This document shows positions 62,033 through 64,000 of a stretch of 64,000 nucleotides of DNA, piece by piece; the stretch's first letter is position 1, and each line of letters begins with the position of its first letter. The DNA comes from Sphingomonadaceae bacterium. Its GTDB lineage: Bacteria > Pseudomonadota > Alphaproteobacteria > Sphingomonadales > Sphingomonadaceae. The position numbers were made by a program, and so were the translations under genes. The notes beneath the pieces are model-generated. The model ran no database searches. It worked only from the letters and a program-made list of their open reading frames with translations, and was not told the origin of the DNA. The stretch covers positions 1 to 64,000 of the forward strand of contig JANYGC010000100.1 of the NCBI GenBank assembly GCA_025359425.1, read 5' to 3'.

Positions 62033-62725
62033 ATGACGGCCGTGGCACCCAAAAAATCCGACCTCCCCACCCGCGCCGCTTCGGCTGCCGCCATGATCGC
62101 GGTTGCGGGCGGCGCATTGTGGCTGGGCGGATGGTTCTGGACCGCTTTCGTCGTCGCGGTGGCGGCAGGTGTGCTGTGGGAATGGTGGGGCTTGGTTACC
62201 AAGTTCGTGCCAGGCTTGCCGCTGCGCGCGGCATGGATGCTGGGCGGGGTAATTTACATCGGCTTCGGCGCGCTAAGTCTGACGCTGCTGCGGAATGCCC
62301 CTGTGCCGGAAGCGCACCTGATGTTGCTCGCGGTAATCGTCGGGGTGATCGGTACCGACGTCGGAGCCTATTTCACGGGTCGAGCTTTCGGTGGTCCCAA
62401 AATAGCCCCGAAGATAAGTCCGTCCAAGACTTGGTCGGGGCTCGCGGGCGGTATGCTCGGTGCCATTCTCGCGCTGGTATTTGTCACCTATTTGTCGGAC
62501 GGCTTCGACGATTTGGGCTGGAAGATGCTAGCTGGGATGGCACTCGCGCTTATCGCGCAGAGCGGCGATTTCTTTGAAAGCTGGATGAAGCGCCGTGCCG
62601 GAGTCAAGGATTCGAGCCAGCTCATCCCGGGCCACGGCGGGCTGTTCGACCGCGCCGACGGGATGCTCGCGGTGATGTTCGTGATCGGTCTGCTCGCCAG
62701 CTTCAACTTTGCGGCGCGCGGTTAG
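62033..62725 (+). CDS. cdsA: phosphatidate cytidylyltransferase
   Basis: CdsA makes CDP-diacylglycerol, the precursor of PE and cardiolipin. It is about 230 residues with six or more membrane spans. The family signature SQSGDFFESWMKRRAGVKDS is present (QSGDFFES here), followed by the SQLIPGHGGLFDRADG motif; SPSKTWSGLAGGMLGA precedes it. ATG 62033 is right after palindrome copy B. It is somewhat less GC-biased in the middle than neighbours. It feeds PssA, encoded 5 kb upstream. Confidence 0.95.
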   Translation: MTAVAPKKSDLPTRAASAAAMIAVAGGALWLGGWFWTAFVVAVAAGVLWEWWGLVTKFVPGLPLRAAWMLGGVIYIGFGALSLTLLRNAPVPEAHLMLLAVIVGVIGTDVGAYFTGRAFGGPKIAPKISPSKTWSGLAGGMLGAILALVFVTYLSDGFDDLGWKMLAGMALALIAQSGDFFESWMKRRAGVKDSSQLIPGHGGLFDRADGMLAVMFVIGLLASFNFAARG

Positions 62726-62728
62726 ATC

Positions 62729-63880
62729 GTGCGCTCGCTCACGGTTCTCGGCGCGACCGGATCGGTTGGGGCTTCGACGCTCGACCTGGTGCGACGCGAG
62801 CGGGAGCAGTGGCGGATCGTGGCGCTGACGGCGAATTGCCAGGCCGCCGAACTGGCGGCACTGGCACGCGAATTCTCAGCCGAAATCGCCGTGGTTGCCG
62901 ATGAAAGCTGTTTGCCCGATCTGCGCGCAGCGCTTGCCGGAAGCGGCATCGAAACCGCAGGCGGGACGGCTGCCTTGATCGCAGCGGCGGCGCGGCCGGC
63001 CGATCTCACCCTTGCTGCAATCGTCGGTTGCGCGGGCCTTGCTCCGACCATGGCGGCGATCGAGCGGGGGGCGACGGTCGCGCTCGCCAACAAGGAAGCG
63101 CTGGTCTCCGCCGGCGCAGTGATGCTCGCCGCGGTGGCCAGACATCGCACCACGCTGCTCCCGGTCGACAGCGAGCATAACGCGATTTTCCAGTGCCTTG
63201 CGGGCAATGACCTGGCGCAAGTCCGCTCGATCACGCTCACCGCCAGCGGCGGCCCGTTCCGCGATTGGAGCCCCGCGCAGCTGACCAAAGCCACCCCGGC
63301 GCAAGCGGTCAAGCATCCCAACTGGAATATGGGCGCCAAGATCAGCGTCGACAGCGCGACGATGTTCAACAAAGGCCTCGAGCTGATCGAGGCGCATTAC
63401 CTGTTCCCGGTTGGGCTCGAAAGGCTGCGGATCGTGGTCCACCCGCAATCAGTGGTCCATTCGATGGTCGAATACCGCGACGGCTCGACCTTGGCGCAGC
63501 TTGGCCCATCGGACATGCGCGTGCCGATCGCCTCGTGTCTCGCGTGGCCGGGGCGGATGGAGACGCCGTGCGCGCCGCTTGACCTCGCCAAGCTGGGCGA
63601 GCTCACCTTCCGCGCGGCAGACGAGGAGCGGTTTCCCGCCACTGCGCTGTGCCGTGCCGCCGCCGAAGCAGGCGGGGCAGCGCCGGCGGTGCTCAACGCC
63701 GCGAACGAAATTGCCGTTGCCGCGTTCCTGTCTGGTCAGATCGCATTCACCCGCATCGCGGTAATGGTCGCGCAAGTGATGTCGCGCTATAGTCCCTCCG
63801 CGCCTGCCTCCCTGGACGATGTGATCGCGCTCGATCATGCGGCCCGGGTCCAGACGCGCGAATTGCTGGAGCTTGCCTGA
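62729..63880 (+). CDS. dxr: 1-deoxy-D-xylulose-5-phosphate reductoisomerase
   Basis: Dxr is the second enzyme of the MEP route to isoprenoids, which also feeds UppS. The 383-residue protein has NADPH-binding VLGATGSVGASTLDLV, the metal/substrate segment LPVDSEHNAIFQCL, TASGGPFRDW and the HPNWNMGAKISVDSATMFNKG stretch. GTG 62729 starts three bases after cdsA. Confidence 0.97.
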   Translation: MRSLTVLGATGSVGASTLDLVRREREQWRIVALTANCQAAELAALAREFSAEIAVVADESCLPDLRAALAGSGIETAGGTAALIAAAARPADLTLAAIVGCAGLAPTMAAIERGATVALANKEALVSAGAVMLAAVARHRTTLLPVDSEHNAIFQCLAGNDLAQVRSITLTASGGPFRDWSPAQLTKATPAQAVKHPNWNMGAKISVDSATMFNKGLELIEAHYLFPVGLERLRIVVHPQSVVHSMVEYRDGSTLAQLGPSDMRVPIASCLAWPGRMETPCAPLDLAKLGELTFRAADEERFPATALCRAAAEAGGAAPAVLNAANEIAVAAFLSGQIAFTRIAVMVAQVMSRYSPSAPASLDDVIALDHAARVQTRELLELA

Positions 63881-63881
63881 A

Positions 63882-64000
63882 TTGGTCCATTCCCCGTCCT
63901 TTCTGCTGACGATCGTCGCGTTCGTGCTGCTGCTCGGCCCGCTGATCGTGCTCCATGAACTCGGTCACTATTATGCCGGGCGGCTGTTCAAGGTCCGCGC
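63882..64000 (+). CDS. rseP: RseP/M50 site-2 protease, N-terminal fragment (cut by window edge)
   Basis: About 39 residues are visible and the gene continues past 64000. A membrane helix (FLLTIVAFVLLLGPLIV) is followed by the zinc motif HELGHYYAGRLF, the mark of RseP-type intramembrane proteases, known as MmpA in Caulobacter. TTG 63882 (or TTG 63873 inside the dxr end) is the start. The order dxr-rseP is standard and is usually followed by bamA. Confidence 0.88.
   Translation, partial: MVHSPSFLLTIVAFVLLLGPLIVLHELGHYYAGRLFKVR

Overview
This window is high-GC DNA from an alphaproteobacterium, most likely a member of the Sphingomonadales (Erythrobacteraceae/Sphingomonadaceae type). The evidence is a C4-pathway 5-aminolevulinate synthase, a DivL-type pseudo-histidine-kinase, an AddAB recombinase instead of RecBCD, AmgK-MurU peptidoglycan recycling, a candidate GTTC-N7-GTTC LexA box, and many GTG/TTG starts with 4-base gene overlaps. 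It reads as ordinary chromosome: about 63 protein genes, two tRNAs, no rRNA, no CRISPR, no complete insertion sequence and no prophage. The taxonomic call is inference from gene content.

Layout. 1-4.6 kb (mostly minus): a truncated DUF2853/OmpA-like fusion, hemA, an MBL-fold hydrolase and murI. 4.7-11 kb (plus): plsY, dprA, two small membrane proteins, topA and a sterol-desaturase-type hydroxylase. 11.3-14.5 kb: a tiny HTH-like protein, then on the minus strand lepB-rnc-era and an AT-richer unknown gene coupled to era. 14.6-21.8 kb: pgi, an AT-rich orphan, gor, two SDR-type proteins, a cyclase-family hydrolase and a thioesterase. 21.8-27.4 kb: aroK-aroB facing a secreted-protein/xerD/accA cluster. 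27.5-31.7 kb: M48-LysM protease, two orphan Flp pilins, mutT, tRNA-Arg, short-form Gnd and a MaoC-like dehydratase. 31.7-37.2 kb: ferredoxin reductase, PLD-family protein, folE, hotdog thioesterase, DUF3147-like protein, peroxiredoxin and a small secreted protein. 37.5-50.4 kb: ahcY, then the tightly overlapped block divL-tsaE-amgK-murU-addB-addA-trxA. 50.5-54.4 kb (minus): rlmB-like methyltransferase, lipoprotein, argJ, an IMPase-family protein and tRNA-Tyr. 54.6-57.4 kb: KAS III, psd, pssA and a small membrane protein. 57.7-64 kb: rpsB-tsf-pyrH-frr-uppS-cdsA-dxr-rseP, the classic translation/envelope cluster, cut at the right edge.

How the genes work together. Several pathways are split over neighbouring operons. 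PlsY, CdsA, PssA and Psd cover much of phosphatidylethanolamine synthesis. MurI, UppS, AmgK, MurU and LepB serve the cell wall and envelope. TopA, DprA, XerD and AddAB handle DNA. DivL is a cell-cycle switch protein that shares an operon with wall recycling and break repair.

What stands out: (1) a protein joining DUF2853, a histone-H1-like Lys/Ala/Pro tail, one membrane span and a periplasmic OmpA peptidoglycan-binding domain, a possible nucleoid-to-wall tether; (2) an 85-residue membrane protein whose upstream region carries tandem LexA-like boxes and two DnaA-like boxes, a candidate SOS division regulator; (3) an attenuator-like leader with a palindromic operator before ahcY; (4) a hotdog thioesterase gene flanked by a 61-bp imperfect direct repeat of the folE 3' end; (5) palindromic repeats at operon joints, one of which forms both the Shine-Dalgarno sequence and a terminator-like hairpin for cdsA.
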